Origin: JBCBSS01 sp039819065
Lineage (GTDB): Bacteria > Bacteroidota > Bacteroidia > Cytophagales > Cyclobacteriaceae
Direction: 5' to 3'
Assembly (NCBI GenBank): GCA_039819065.1
Contig: JBCBSS010000156.1
Coordinates: forward strand, 1-18,148
DNA: 18,148 nt
Shown here: piece after piece, positions 1 to 8,160 of the stretch
How the letters are laid out: every line of letters begins with the position of its first letter
Position numbering within the stretch: the stretch's first letter is position 1
Program-made: the position numbers and the translations under genes
Notes under the pieces: model-generated
The model's input: the letters and a program-made list of their open reading frames with translations, nothing else
Database searches by the model: none
Told to the model about the DNA's origin: nothing

Positions 1-91
1 TAAATGCCGGGAGGGATAGGACTAAGTAAAGGCCGAATAGCGCTAGTTTCCTTAAATCAGGGATTTATGCCGTTGAAATTCAAAAATGTTG

Positions 92-123
92 TTTTGACCA
101 GACCTTAATTAGTGTTACATTTG
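92..123 (+). promoter_or_regulatory. Bacteroidota-type promoter for the oxoamine synthase gene
   Basis: TTTTG at 92-96 is followed after 19 bases by TACATTTG at 116-123. This matches the TTG-N17..23-TAnnTTTG pattern of the primary sigma factor in Bacteroidota. Transcription would begin near 130, giving a leader of about 45 nt before the ATG at 177. The rest of 1-176 shows no gene that I can support. Confidence 0.7.
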
Positions 124-176
124 TGTGTTTTTTCCGAATTGGAAAGCATTTAACACAAAAACAAAAGTAAAAGTTA

Positions 177-1427
177 ATGGTAGATTTATTTGACAAGTTA
201 ATTACTGAAGAGGGTCCTTTGGGACAACATGCGCATCTTCCAGAAGACTATTTTATGTTTCCCAAACTTGAGGGGCCTATTGCTCCCCGAATGCAGTTTC
301 AGGGAAGGGAAGTGCTAACTTGGAGTTTGAATAACTACTTGGGTCTGGCGAATCACCCTGAAGTAAGAAAGGCTGACGCTCAGGCTGCTGAAGATTGGGG
401 ATTAGCTTATCCTATGGGTGCCAGAATGATGTCTGGTAACTCTGTTCACCACTTAGAATTAGAGAGACAACTCGCTGATTTCGTTCAGAAAGAATCGGCA
501 ATGTTGCTCAATTATGGCTACCAAGGTGTTCTTTCTATTATAGACGCATTGGTAGATCGCAAAGACGTCATAGTTTACGACGCAGAATCACACGCTTGTA
601 TTATTGATGGAGTAAGGTTACACATGGGTAAGAGATTCGTTTTCTCTCACAACAACATGGCTAGCCTTGAAAAACAACTACAAAGAGCTACTAAGCTTGC
701 CGAGGAGACCGGCGGAGGTATATTAGTAATTACCGAAGGTGTTTTCGGAATGTCTGGTAGCATGGGTAACCTGAAAGATATTGTAAAGCTTAAGGAACAG
801 TACAGTTTCAGACTACTTGTAGATGATGCACACGGTTTTGGTACAATGGGTCCAACGGGTGCTGGTGTAGGAGAAGAGCAAGGTGTTCAAGATCAGGTTG
901 ACGTTTATTTCTCAACTTTTGCCAAGTCTATGGCCGGTATTGGAGCGTTCGTGGCTGGTGATAAAAGTGTGATGAAGTACTTAAAATACAATACACGTTC
1001 TCAGATCTTTGCTAAAACATTGCCAATGCCTTTCGTATTTGGTATGATGAAAAGATTAGAACTACTTAGAAGCCAGCCTGAATTAAAGGATAATTTATGG
1101 AAAATTGTAAATGCTATACAATCAGGCTTCAAAAACGCCGGATTTGAAATTGGTATTACCCAATCGCCGGTTACTCCTGTCTTGTTCAAAGGTGGTATAG
1201 GTGAGGCAGCTAATATGGCTATGGACTTAAGAGAGAACTTCAATTTGTTCTGCTCAATGGTGATTTATCCCGTGGTTCCTAAAGACATCATTATGCTGAG
1301 GATCATACCGACAGCAGTCCACACTTTGGAGGATGTCGACGAAACTTTGAACGCTTTCACAGCCGTAAAAGACAAGCTTGACAGCGGCGTCTACAAGCGT
1401 GAAGAAATCATAGCCGTAACCAAATAA
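177..1427 (+). CDS. PLP-dependent alpha-oxoamine synthase (serine palmitoyltransferase / cysteate acyltransferase type)
   Basis: This 416-residue fold-type I PLP enzyme belongs to the alpha-oxoamine synthase family, which condenses an amino acid with an acyl thioester and releases CO2. The substrate-framing motif SLNNYLGL is at about 50-57. H139 (ESHAC) would stack on the PLP ring. The VDDAHGFGTMG motif has D216 and H219, and K250 in STFAKSM is the Schiff-base lysine. Known members are serine palmitoyltransferase, AONS (BioF), KBL and, in gliding Bacteroidota, the cysteate fatty-acyl transferase that starts capnine/sulfonolipid synthesis. No bio or tdh genes are nearby, so a membrane-lipid role is more likely than biotin or threonine metabolism. 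The choice between serine and cysteate as substrate is inference. It has its own promoter and the ATG at 177 is the first start. The family call is firm; the substrate is not. Confidence 0.88.
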   Translation: MVDLFDKLITEEGPLGQHAHLPEDYFMFPKLEGPIAPRMQFQGREVLTWSLNNYLGLANHPEVRKADAQAAEDWGLAYPMGARMMSGNSVHHLELERQLADFVQKESAMLLNYGYQGVLSIIDALVDRKDVIVYDAESHACIIDGVRLHMGKRFVFSHNNMASLEKQLQRATKLAEETGGGILVITEGVFGMSGSMGNLKDIVKLKEQYSFRLLVDDAHGFGTMGPTGAGVGEEQGVQDQVDVYFSTFAKSMAGIGAFVAGDKSVMKYLKYNTRSQIFAKTLPMPFVFGMMKRLELLRSQPELKDNLWKIVNAIQSGFKNAGFEIGITQSPVTPVLFKGGIGEAANMAMDLRENFNLFCSMVIYPVVPKDIIMLRIIPTAVHTLEDVDETLNAFTAVKDKLDSGVYKREEIIAVTK

Positions 1428-1479
1428 AATTGCAAAAAAAGTGGCTTTACGGCTTGATTTAAAAACATTTTGAGCTATA

Positions 1480-1507
1480 TTGCCCGCTGAAACCAAACAT
1501 AAATTTG
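1480..1507 (+). promoter_or_regulatory. Bacteroidota-type promoter for the histone-like gene
   Basis: TTG at 1480-1482, a 17-base spacer and a perfect TAAATTTG at 1500-1507 form a TTG-N17-TAnnTTTG promoter. It ends 29 bases before the ATG at 1537, so the small gene can be transcribed independently of the oxoamine synthase upstream. Confidence 0.6.
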
Positions 1508-1536
1508 ATCAATAACCTTAAAATTATTATCATATT

Positions 1537-1713
1537 ATGAACAGATTTAAAGAGATAAAAGAGTTAGTAGATTCATTAGAAGGTGACTTTGATAAATTCT
1601 ACGACAAAGGTAACAATGCAGCCGGTACGCGTGTGAGAAAAGGTATGCAAGACCTTAAGAACTTAGCTCAAGATATTAGAGTTCAAGTACAAGACATTAA
1701 GAACAAAGCTTAA
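1537..1713 (+). CDS. Histone H1-like (Hc1-type) small DNA-binding protein
   Basis: This 58-residue ORF is too short for many gene callers but well supported: it has its own promoter, ATG and TAA, and a strong terminator 27 bases further on. The peptide starts MNRFKEIKELVDS and continues with FYDKGNNAAGTRVRKGMQDLK, then an amphipathic helix rich in K, R, D and Q. This pattern (FYxKGNxAAGTRxRKxMQDLKxLA) is that of the short 'histone H1-like' proteins common in Bacteroidota, related to chlamydial Hc1. The likely role is abundant nucleoid binding in the cytoplasm, inferred from the family. Unlike true Hc1 it has no long lysine/alanine-rich tail, and acidic residues are nearly as frequent as basic ones, so direct DNA binding is not obvious from composition. 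Confidence 0.85.
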   Translation: MNRFKEIKELVDSLEGDFDKFYDKGNNAAGTRVRKGMQDLKNLAQDIRVQVQDIKNKA

Positions 1714-1739
1714 GCATTAGCTTTGCCAAAGTCATCATG

Positions 1740-1767
1740 AAAAGGACAGCCCCAGCTGTCCTTTTTT
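1740..1767. terminator. Rho-independent terminator, likely bidirectional
   Basis: An 11-bp perfect stem (AAAAGGACAGC / GCTGTCCTTTT) with loop CCCA is followed by a T run on the + strand; the A run on the other side gives U's for - strand transcription. It separates the histone-like gene from the convergent methyltransferase gene ending at 1778. Confidence 0.85.
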
Positions 1768-1777
1768 GTTTTGTAGA

Positions 1778-2362
1778 TTATTCGACAGCTATCACATACA
1801 CGGCCTGCCTAAAAAAGATCATATACCTGTAGTTTGAATGAGCCACACAATTAAGACCAATTTCCTGAAATAGCGCTTTCCACTGCCTATCGCTACGATT
1901 TGAATGTGGATGGCTGGCGAACTCCCAATTCACAACACTATCCACAAAAAACGTTAACCACTTCTGAAGGAGGTTACGATAGATATCCTCGATTATAATG
2001 ATTCGCTTAGAAATACGACTGGCTTCCAGTAATATACTTTCGTGATTTGAAGTGTGGTGTAAAACCGTGAGAATGAGGGAGGTATCAAAAGACTTGCCTT
2101 TAAATGGCATGTGTTTTCCGTCGTACAACTGGGGAGGCCTATTGCCGGGAAGTTGGGCTTCACGTATATCCAAACCAATCGTATCGTACCCTTTCTTATT
2201 CAAGAAGTCGACCATTAACCCAAAACCGGAACCAATGTCTACAACCCGTTTGCCTTTGAGGTGCGTGGCTATCTTTTCATACTTATTGAGATTATCCTTA
2301 CGCCAAATAGCGTAGATGATCTTTTTTAACCACCCAGCACGATGAAGGTTGGTAAGTGCCAT
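1778..2362 (-). CDS. Class I SAM-dependent methyltransferase (Methyltransf_11 type)
   Basis: With the ATG at 2362 this is a 194-residue cytoplasmic protein. Motif I, VVDIGSGFGLMVDFL, is the SAM-binding glycine loop. It is followed by the acidic GLDIRE strand, the HMPFKGKSFDTSLILTVLHH segment typical of Methyltransf_11 enzymes, and a post-motif EASRISKRIIIIED. The frame stays open upstream to a GTG at 2425, but that start would lie 58 bases inside the preceding glycosyltransferase gene. The ATG at 2362 sits 5 nt past that gene's stop, so I prefer it. It is the last gene of the ligA-dapA-HMGR operon and ends 10 bp from the terminator. Pairing with a family 2 glycosyltransferase suggests modification of a lipid or glycan, but the substrate cannot be read from the sequence. 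Confidence 0.82.
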   Translation of the reverse strand: MALTNLHRAGWLKKIIYAIWRKDNLNKYEKIATHLKGKRVVDIGSGFGLMVDFLNKKGYDTIGLDIREAQLPGNRPPQLYDGKHMPFKGKSFDTSLILTVLHHTSNHESILLEASRISKRIIIIEDIYRNLLQKWLTFFVDSVVNWEFASHPHSNRSDRQWKALFQEIGLNCVAHSNYRYMIFFRQAVYVIAVE

Positions 2363-2367
2363 GTGGC

Positions 2368-3102
2368 TTAGCGAATATCCTTGTAAAGGTTGCGCAATTG
2401 ACGAGAGGGTACGCCGAATGCCCACATTAGGGATATGTAAATATATATGGTATTGGCTTTAATAAAACCCCATTTAGCCACTCTGCGGTCGGATGATTTA
2501 ACGGTACGCTTTATTTGTTTAATGCGCCCCAGCTTATTCATCTTCAGGCACAAATCGGCTTCTTCCATGATCTCCATATCGTCATCAAATCCTCCCACAC
2601 GATCAAAATCAACTCTTCTACCGAAGATAACTTGGTCTCCAAATAGCAATCTCAAACCTTTGAACAGACATTTGTAAGGCCTGTACAGTAGTGGTGCATA
2701 ATAGGTTTTAATGTAGTTGTGAAAGCTGGTGAACCACTGCGTTCTCTTTTCCCCTTTCATGATGGAAATGAACCCAGCCAATGCAATGTTCTGATCTTCA
2801 AGCGTTTGGCTTACTACGTTGATCAAATCCTTGGGAACCAACGTGTCGGCATGGAGAAAGCAGACAATATCCCCGCTGGCTGACCGGGCTCCAAGGTTCA
2901 TTTGGTGAGCCCTGGATCTTTTGTCCGTTGAAATCAATTTAGCCCCAGATGCATTAACTATACTGACAGTACTATCTTCACTTTGCCCATCGACTACGAT
3001 AATCTCATAGGGAGAGGGATTAAGTTGTTCAAGGCGGGCAAGCGTACGAGGAAGGTAGTCTTCTTCATTATAAGTAGGAATAATAATCGAAACGCTGGCC
3101 AT
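2368..3102 (-). CDS. Family 2 glycosyltransferase (rSAM/selenodomain-associated transferase 2 type, TIGR04283-like)
   Basis: This 244-residue GT-A glycosyltransferase begins with VSIIIPTYNEEDYLPRTL, the nucleotide-sugar binding strand of GT2. It continues with EIIVVDGQSEDST and the family signature SRAHQMNLGARSASGDIVCF, then LHADT with the DxD-like H-A-D. GDQVIFGRR, GGFDDDMEIMEEADLCLKM gives the acceptor/base region. That combination matches TIGR04283-type transferases. A hydrophobic stretch near the C-terminus (NTIYIYISLMWAFGVP) suggests membrane association. It starts 20 nt after the HMG-CoA reductase stop and is followed 5 nt later by the methyltransferase, so all three are probably co-transcribed. 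A polyprenyl or lipid acceptor would suit the mevalonate neighbour, but that is inference. Confidence 0.86.
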   Translation of the reverse strand: MASVSIIIPTYNEEDYLPRTLARLEQLNPSPYEIIVVDGQSEDSTVSIVNASGAKLISTDKRSRAHQMNLGARSASGDIVCFLHADTLVPKDLINVVSQTLEDQNIALAGFISIMKGEKRTQWFTSFHNYIKTYYAPLLYRPYKCLFKGLRLLFGDQVIFGRRVDFDRVGGFDDDMEIMEEADLCLKMNKLGRIKQIKRTVKSSDRRVAKWGFIKANTIYIYISLMWAFGVPSRQLRNLYKDIR

Positions 3103-3122
3103 TCGCTTAAAGATAAACAGAA

Positions 3123-4685
3123 TCAGGTATTTCTATTGCGTCCAAGTTGTTCATGTGCCGATACCCAATCTAACGATGAAATACCTGCAGCCAGTGAGAT
3201 TTCCCCTGCAGCTACTACACCGGCGATGATCTCAGCCAGCTTAAGCGCTTTCGAAGGCCCATAACAATCCATTAATTGCAAACATTCTCTCTGGGTAGGT
3301 AGTCCGGTACCTCCACCATGGGTGGCAATAATCAGCGATGGTAAAGTGATTGAGCCATATAGATCGCCTTCCGGTGTGATCTGCGAATACATAAAGCCAG
3401 CCGAAGATTCGGCCAGGTTGGCTACGTCTTGCCCCAAAGCAATGAATAAGGCCGCCAGAGCATTGGTTGAGTGAAGGCCATTGTTGTTTGTGCCTGACAT
3501 CATTGCCCCAATATTGGCTACCGAAGAGTGGTTTTGCACCTGTTCTGGTTCTACGCCCATTTCTCTAATCAGAAGCTCTCTTTTGAATACAATCTCAGCC
3601 GTCACCCGTTTACCTCTGGTCATTAGGCTATTGATGAAAGAAGGTTTCTTGTCAGTAGCCATGTTCGACTCAAGGTAGAAGTTCTCAATGCCCGATTTGT
3701 ATTGGTCTAGTATCCAATTGCAAGCTTCAAAAGTAGCCTTACTGACCATATTCTGCCCTGCTGCATCACCGGTACTATAGTTAAACCGGAGAAATACGAA
3801 TTTATTGGTGATGTATTTCTCGATTTCAGTCAACTTGGCAATGGAAGAACTTTCTTCAGCTACTGCCTTTATTTGATTATGATGAGCTTCTACCCATTTG
3901 GCGAAATCCACGGTTTGGGTAGCTGATTTGAATACGAAGACTGGTGCTCTTTGCATTCTGTCTTCTACCACTATACATGTGACGCCTCCGCATAGGTTGA
4001 TCAACTTCATGCCCCGGTTGTATGAGGCGATTAGCGAACCTTCTGTAGTGGCCATGGGGATAAGAAACTCTCCTTTGGCATGGGTGCCGTTGATTTGTAT
4101 AGGCCCTGCAATACCAAGAGGTATTTTGGCTAGCCCTACAAGATTCTCAACGTTATTCTTATAAACCTCTGGGTTTTCTTGATCGAAGTTGGCATGATCG
4201 AAATCAAAGCCGCTAAATGCTGCGGCAAACTTTTTTCTCTCCTCAACAGCCTGTTGCGAATGGTCATCTTCTTCGCTTCTGGGGATTTTTGATATGGCTT
4301 CCTCAGACTGGCCGTTTTCTAGTACCTGATCTTTGACTGTAAACTTGAGCTTGCCAAAGGGGGTAGTTTTGAAATTGATCTTCAGGGTGTGCTGACCTTC
4401 ATTTAGTCTGTCGAACTGAACCTGTACCTTGAAGGCTTTCCCCAGTCCGAAATCTATTTTTGATCCGTTATTGAGATCGAGCGCCGCGATGGACTGTTGT
4501 CCATTGATTTCAGCGCTTACGTTTTCAAATGGGATTGGAGTACCATTTACTTCCAACTCTAGTAATGCTACCAGTTGGGCACTGGCTAGCCTATTTTTAA
4601 TCTTGAAGGAGAACCCTTCCGGTTCATTTTGAAGGCTTCCCCGAGTATATAGATTTTTTAAGAGTGCCTCGGGGATGAACTTCAT
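3123..4685 (-). CDS. Hydroxymethylglutaryl-CoA reductase with an extra N-terminal beta-rich domain
   Basis: This 520-residue protein has its C-terminal ~350 residues as a complete HMG-CoA reductase, the NAD(P)H-dependent step from HMG-CoA to mevalonate in isoprenoid synthesis. The four catalytic residues are identifiable: E215 in MATTEGSLIAS, K346 in TDKKPS, D420 in LGQDVAN, and H511 in SAHEQLGRNR. The cofactor motif GDAAGQNM is at 306-313 and THGGGTGLPTQRE at 455-467. The HMG-binding ENLVG and PLGIAGP segments precede them. These motifs place it nearer class I enzymes. Residues ~20-118 form a separate segment of alternating strands (LELEVNGTPI, IDFGLGKAFKVQV, GQHTLKINF) followed by an acidic linker ~120-150; this is not a membrane anchor. 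It resembles the DUF6379/C-glycoside deglycosidase beta-subunit pattern, a tentative reading. It starts 30 nt after dapA. Confidence 0.93.
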   Translation of the reverse strand: MKFIPEALLKNLYTRGSLQNEPEGFSFKIKNRLASAQLVALLELEVNGTPIPFENVSAEINGQQSIAALDLNNGSKIDFGLGKAFKVQVQFDRLNEGQHTLKINFKTTPFGKLKFTVKDQVLENGQSEEAISKIPRSEEDDHSQQAVEERKKFAAAFSGFDFDHANFDQENPEVYKNNVENLVGLAKIPLGIAGPIQINGTHAKGEFLIPMATTEGSLIASYNRGMKLINLCGGVTCIVVEDRMQRAPVFVFKSATQTVDFAKWVEAHHNQIKAVAEESSSIAKLTEIEKYITNKFVFLRFNYSTGDAAGQNMVSKATFEACNWILDQYKSGIENFYLESNMATDKKPSFINSLMTRGKRVTAEIVFKRELLIREMGVEPEQVQNHSSVANIGAMMSGTNNNGLHSTNALAALFIALGQDVANLAESSAGFMYSQITPEGDLYGSITLPSLIIATHGGGTGLPTQRECLQLMDCYGPSKALKLAEIIAGVVAAGEISLAAGISSLDWVSAHEQLGRNRNT

Positions 4686-4715
4686 AGATGATAAATACCT
4701 GTTTTTTTGATTATG

Positions 4716-5600
4716 CTATTTGTAAGCCAAAAGCTGGTCGAGCTCTGCTTTGATCTGCTTTTGCAAGGCGTCAGATGCTGGTAGTAAAGGTAATCTACAG
4801 AAGTTACCGCACACACCCATTTCCGCTAATACTTGCTTAACGCCGACCGGATTACTTTCCCTGTACATCAGTGGGTTGATATCCAGTAATTTGAATATGG
4901 CTTTACTGGCAGCATTGAAATCATTGTTGGCTGCCGATGTGGTCATTTCTTTGAATATGTCAGCAAAGGCATTGGCTAACACGGAAATCACGCCAGATGC
5001 GCCAATAGATAATAACGGGACCGTGAATTGGTCATCTCCTGAGATCAAAAGGAAATCGTCTGGCTTATTCTTGGCGATGTGCATGGCTTGTACTATGTCG
5101 TTAGCCGCTTCTTTGATCGCTACAATATTGCTGTGTTGCGCCAACCTTAAAGTAGTTTCAGCCTGGATATTACTGGCAGTTCTACCTGGTACATTATATA
5201 GAATCACTGGCACCGGACAAGCGTCTGCTATGGCTGTAAAGTGCTGATAAATACCTTCCTGGGAGGGTTTGTTATAGTATGGACTTGCCGAAAGTAACGC
5301 CGTTACGCCATCAAAATCGGTGTTCTTGATGTTTTCAATGATTTGAGCGGTATTATTTCCGCCTATCCCAAACACGATTGGTAAGCCATGTTTATTGTTT
5401 TCTTTAGTGAACTTGAGCAGTTCAGCCTTTTCTGCTGCAGTTGTTGTAGCCGATTCTCCAGTCGTTCCCTGCACTACGTAGTAATCCACACCTTTCTCGG
5501 CCGTAAAATCTAATAAGTTCTTTAATCCTTGGTAATCTATTTGTCCTTGGTTGTCGAAAGGGGTTACTAGCGCTACTCCCGTTCCTGTTAGTTGGTTCAT
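4716..5600 (-). CDS. dapA: 4-hydroxy-tetrahydrodipicolinate synthase
   Basis: DapA condenses pyruvate with aspartate semialdehyde, the committed step to diaminopimelate and lysine, in the cytoplasm as a TIM-barrel homotetramer. At 294 residues it is normal length. Visible active-site parts are T46/T47 in GTTGES, Y109 in SPYYNKP, Y135 and R140 in LYNVPGRT, and the Schiff-base K163 in AIKEAAND. The frame extends one codon further to a TTG at 5603, but the ATG at 5600 is the natural start. It lies 18 nt after the DUF6913 gene and 30 nt before the HMG-CoA reductase gene. Placement next to ligA is typical of Bacteroidota. Confidence 0.96.
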   Translation of the reverse strand: MNQLTGTGVALVTPFDNQGQIDYQGLKNLLDFTAEKGVDYYVVQGTTGESATTTAAEKAELLKFTKENNKHGLPIVFGIGGNNTAQIIENIKNTDFDGVTALLSASPYYNKPSQEGIYQHFTAIADACPVPVILYNVPGRTASNIQAETTLRLAQHSNIVAIKEAANDIVQAMHIAKNKPDDFLLISGDDQFTVPLLSIGASGVISVLANAFADIFKEMTTSAANNDFNAASKAIFKLLDINPLMYRESNPVGVKQVLAEMGVCGNFCRLPLLPASDALQKQIKAELDQLLAYK

Positions 5601-5618
5601 CAATCCTCGCTTTTCTAT

Positions 5619-6134
5619 TTATATTAAAACTTTAGTATATCTATACATTTCATCCACCAGCGTGTGATAACTGCTGATGTTTCCTGAGCCCATCATCATC
5701 TCGAAGAATTTACTTTTTCCTTCGTTGTATTTACCGACTCTGCATTTGGCTTTTGACATGGCCATAATTTTTTCTGTCAATGGGTGGGTGGTCATATCTA
5801 TGCAGTATAAGAAGTCAAAAGGGCGGTTGACGAACTTCACTACTTGCTCCGCTGTGAATTTCCCTAGAAAGGAAACGTCTTTATCAGTGAAATAATCGAA
5901 AACGAAATCCAGGTTTTCTTTCTTCTTGGGGACAAAGCTAAGTACTTCTACCTTTTTACCATCTTCTTCCAGGTTTTTGATAAGTCTTTTGACTTCTTGA
6001 TGTTTCCCTCTGTCATCAGCCGTAAATAGAATACCCATCAATTCAGCGCTGGCAAAAGCCAAAGAGCCACGCTTGATCTTGTCTTTTTTGACCAATTGGT
6101 TGTTAGTGAGATTGACGATTTTGCTGCTGTACAT
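5619..6134 (-). CDS. DUF6913-type conserved protein between ligA and dapA
   Basis: This 171-residue soluble protein has no recognisable catalytic motif. It is basic at the N-terminus (KKDKIKRGSLAFA) and has alternating strands and helices: MGILFTADD, VEVLSFVPKK, VSFLGKF, and FDFLYCIDMTTHPLTEKIMAMSKAKCRVGKY. The FDFLxxxDxTxxxLxxxxxxSKAKxRVG stretch is the conserved core of a family found almost only in Bacteroidota, usually between ligA and dapA, which I know as DUF6913. Its function is unknown; the fixed position suggests a housekeeping role. Gaps of 13 nt to ligA and 18 nt to dapA support co-transcription. No signal peptide or membrane span is seen. Confidence 0.8.
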   Translation of the reverse strand: MYSSKIVNLTNNQLVKKDKIKRGSLAFASAELMGILFTADDRGKHQEVKRLIKNLEEDGKKVEVLSFVPKKKENLDFVFDYFTDKDVSFLGKFTAEQVVKFVNRPFDFLYCIDMTTHPLTEKIMAMSKAKCRVGKYNEGKSKFFEMMMGSGNISSYHTLVDEMYRYTKVLI

Positions 6135-6147
6135 GAGGCTTTAGTAG

Positions 6148-8160
6148 TTACTGATGAGAAAGCATATTGTCGAATTCCTGCTCTGATATGATCTTGACGC
6201 CAAGTTTCTCCGCTTTCTCTTTTTTGGCTGGTCCCATTTTATCTCCGGCCAGTAGGAAGTCGAGTTTGGCAGAAATGGATGATACTACTTTACCTCCATT
6301 ATTTTTGATGGTATCTTTTATTTCATCCCGGCCATAGTTGTCAAATACACCGGATACAACAAAGGTTTTTCCATCGAGGGCACTACTATCCAGCACGATC
6401 TCTTTTTCTTCAATCTCCAATTGTATTCCAGCTTGCTTAAGCTTATCTATTTCATCCCTGTTATCCTCGTCAGCAAAGAACTCGATGACGCTTTTTGCTA
6501 TCCTTTCACCGATTTCCGGTACTTCTATTAGTTCTTCGAAAGACGCTTTGGACAGTGCGTCAATGTTTTTGAAGTGCGCTGCTAATTTCTCAGCTACAGT
6601 GCGTCCGACAAAACGAATGCCAATGGCAAATAGAACGCTTTCAAAAGGAATAGACTTGGACTGGGCAATGCCATTGATCAGGTTCTGGCTGGATACATCT
6701 TTGAAACCTTCTAGGTTGAAAACGTCTTCATAAGTTAATGCATACAGATCGGCAGGGCTTTTAACCAGTCCATTTTGATAAAGCTGGTTGATGGTTTTGC
6801 CACCCATGCTATCGATATCCATCGCTTTGCGTTGAATGAAATGCTCGATTCTACCTTTGATTTGCGGTGGGCAGCCTTTGACATTCGGGCAAAAGTGAAC
6901 TGCTTCACCCTCGTGTCTAACCAACTCTGTTCCGCATTCCGGGCAGTATTTGATGTATTCTACCGGTTCCTGACTGTCCTTTCTTTTGCTTAGATCTATG
7001 CCGGTAACCTTTGGAATGATCTCACCACCTTTTTCTACGAAAACCGTATCGCCAATGCGCAGGTCTAGTCTGGCAATTTCGTTGGCGTTATGGAGTGAAG
7101 CCCGCTTTACAGTGGTTCCGGCTAGAAATATTGGTTCTAATTCCGCAACTGGGGTCACTGCGCCCGTTCGACCCACCTGATAGGTAATGTCATTCAAAGT
7201 GGTAGCGGCACTCTCTGCTTTATACTTATAAGCAATCGCCCACCTCGGGCTTTTCGAGGTAAAACCTAGCTTTTCTTGTTGTGCCAGGCTGTTGACCTTG
7301 ATAACCACACCATCTGTTTCCAGCGGTAAAGACAATCGCTTTTGTTCCCATTCGGCTATGTATGCCAGTACTTCGTTGATGTCCTTACACTTTTTATAGG
7401 TAGGAGATACATTGAAATCTAGTTTTGTCAGTATATCGATGGCCTCTGCGTGTGTCTGCACGTTCAGGTTTTCGCCAAGCATAGAATAGAGGTAGCAATC
7501 CAGCTTTCTCTTGGCTACGATGCCGGAATCCTGCATTTTGAGCGTTCCAGAGGTGGTATTTCTGGCATTGGCATAACGCTCTTCGCCTATATCTTCACGT
7601 TCCTTGTTGAGTTGCTCAAATACTTGTTTAGGCATGAATGCTTCGCCACGCACTTCGAAATTGGCAGGATAATCTCCTTCAAGTTTGAGAGGAATAGTAC
7701 GAATGGTTTTGGCGTTGTTGGTAATATTATCACCTCTCACACCATCTCCACGGGTCACGGCTTGTGATAATATACCATTTTCATAAGTCAAGCTCAGCGC
7801 TACGCCGTCGAATTTCAATTCACAAAAATACTCGTATGATTCGTCGTTGAGCCCTTTGGCTACTCGCTTGTCAAAGTCAGCCAGGTCTTCCGCGGAGTAG
7901 GTATTGTCCAGCGAAAGCATTCTGTATTTATGATATACCGTTTCGAATTCTTTGGTGATGGTACCTCCAACGCGTTGTGAAGGAGAATCAGCGTCCTTAA
8001 ATTCGGGAAAGTCGCTTTCTAGTTGAATAAGCTCGTTGAGCAGCTGATCAAACTCGTAATCTGGTATTTCTATAGTGTGCTTTTGGTAATAAAGATCGTT
8101 ATGGTATTTGATCTGCTTGGAGAGTTCTGCAATTCTACCTTGAGCTTCTTCTTTGGTCAT
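6148..8160 (-). CDS. ligA: NAD-dependent DNA ligase
   Basis: LigA seals DNA nicks in replication and repair using NAD+. At 670 residues it has the full bacterial architecture. The Ia region has the YHNDLYYQ-type NMN-binding stretch. The adenylation domain has the nucleotidyl lysine K116 in CELKFDG and later DGVVIKVN. The OB fold follows, then a four-cysteine zinc finger (CPECG ... CPNVKGC) and helix-hairpin-helix repeats (FVGRTVAEKLA, VPEIGERIAKSV). A C-terminal BRCT domain begins at LDGKTFVVSGVF. The frame can be read to a TTG at 8193, but the ATG at 8160 (MTKEEAQ) fits family starts. It is the first gene of the six-gene minus-strand run. No convincing TAnnTTTG promoter is visible in 8161-8345. 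Confidence 0.97.
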   Translation of the reverse strand: MTKEEAQGRIAELSKQIKYHNDLYYQKHTIEIPDYEFDQLLNELIQLESDFPEFKDADSPSQRVGGTITKEFETVYHKYRMLSLDNTYSAEDLADFDKRVAKGLNDESYEYFCELKFDGVALSLTYENGILSQAVTRGDGVRGDNITNNAKTIRTIPLKLEGDYPANFEVRGEAFMPKQVFEQLNKEREDIGEERYANARNTTSGTLKMQDSGIVAKRKLDCYLYSMLGENLNVQTHAEAIDILTKLDFNVSPTYKKCKDINEVLAYIAEWEQKRLSLPLETDGVVIKVNSLAQQEKLGFTSKSPRWAIAYKYKAESAATTLNDITYQVGRTGAVTPVAELEPIFLAGTTVKRASLHNANEIARLDLRIGDTVFVEKGGEIIPKVTGIDLSKRKDSQEPVEYIKYCPECGTELVRHEGEAVHFCPNVKGCPPQIKGRIEHFIQRKAMDIDSMGGKTINQLYQNGLVKSPADLYALTYEDVFNLEGFKDVSSQNLINGIAQSKSIPFESVLFAIGIRFVGRTVAEKLAAHFKNIDALSKASFEELIEVPEIGERIAKSVIEFFADEDNRDEIDKLKQAGIQLEIEEKEIVLDSSALDGKTFVVSGVFDNYGRDEIKDTIKNNGGKVVSSISAKLDFLLAGDKMGPAKKEKAEKLGVKIISEQEFDNMLSHQ

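Noticed and set aside
2363..2425. GTG start at 2425 for the methyltransferase
   Set aside because: It would overlap the glycosyltransferase gene by 58 bp; the ATG at 2362 gives a clean 5-nt gap.
4750..5247. A 165-codon open frame on the + strand
   Set aside because: It lies wholly antisense to dapA, whose motifs are intact; its translation shows no domain and no promoter.
6338..6733. A 131-codon + strand open frame, serine-rich
   Set aside because: Antisense shadow of ligA; composition reflects the reverse reading of acidic/lysine codons.
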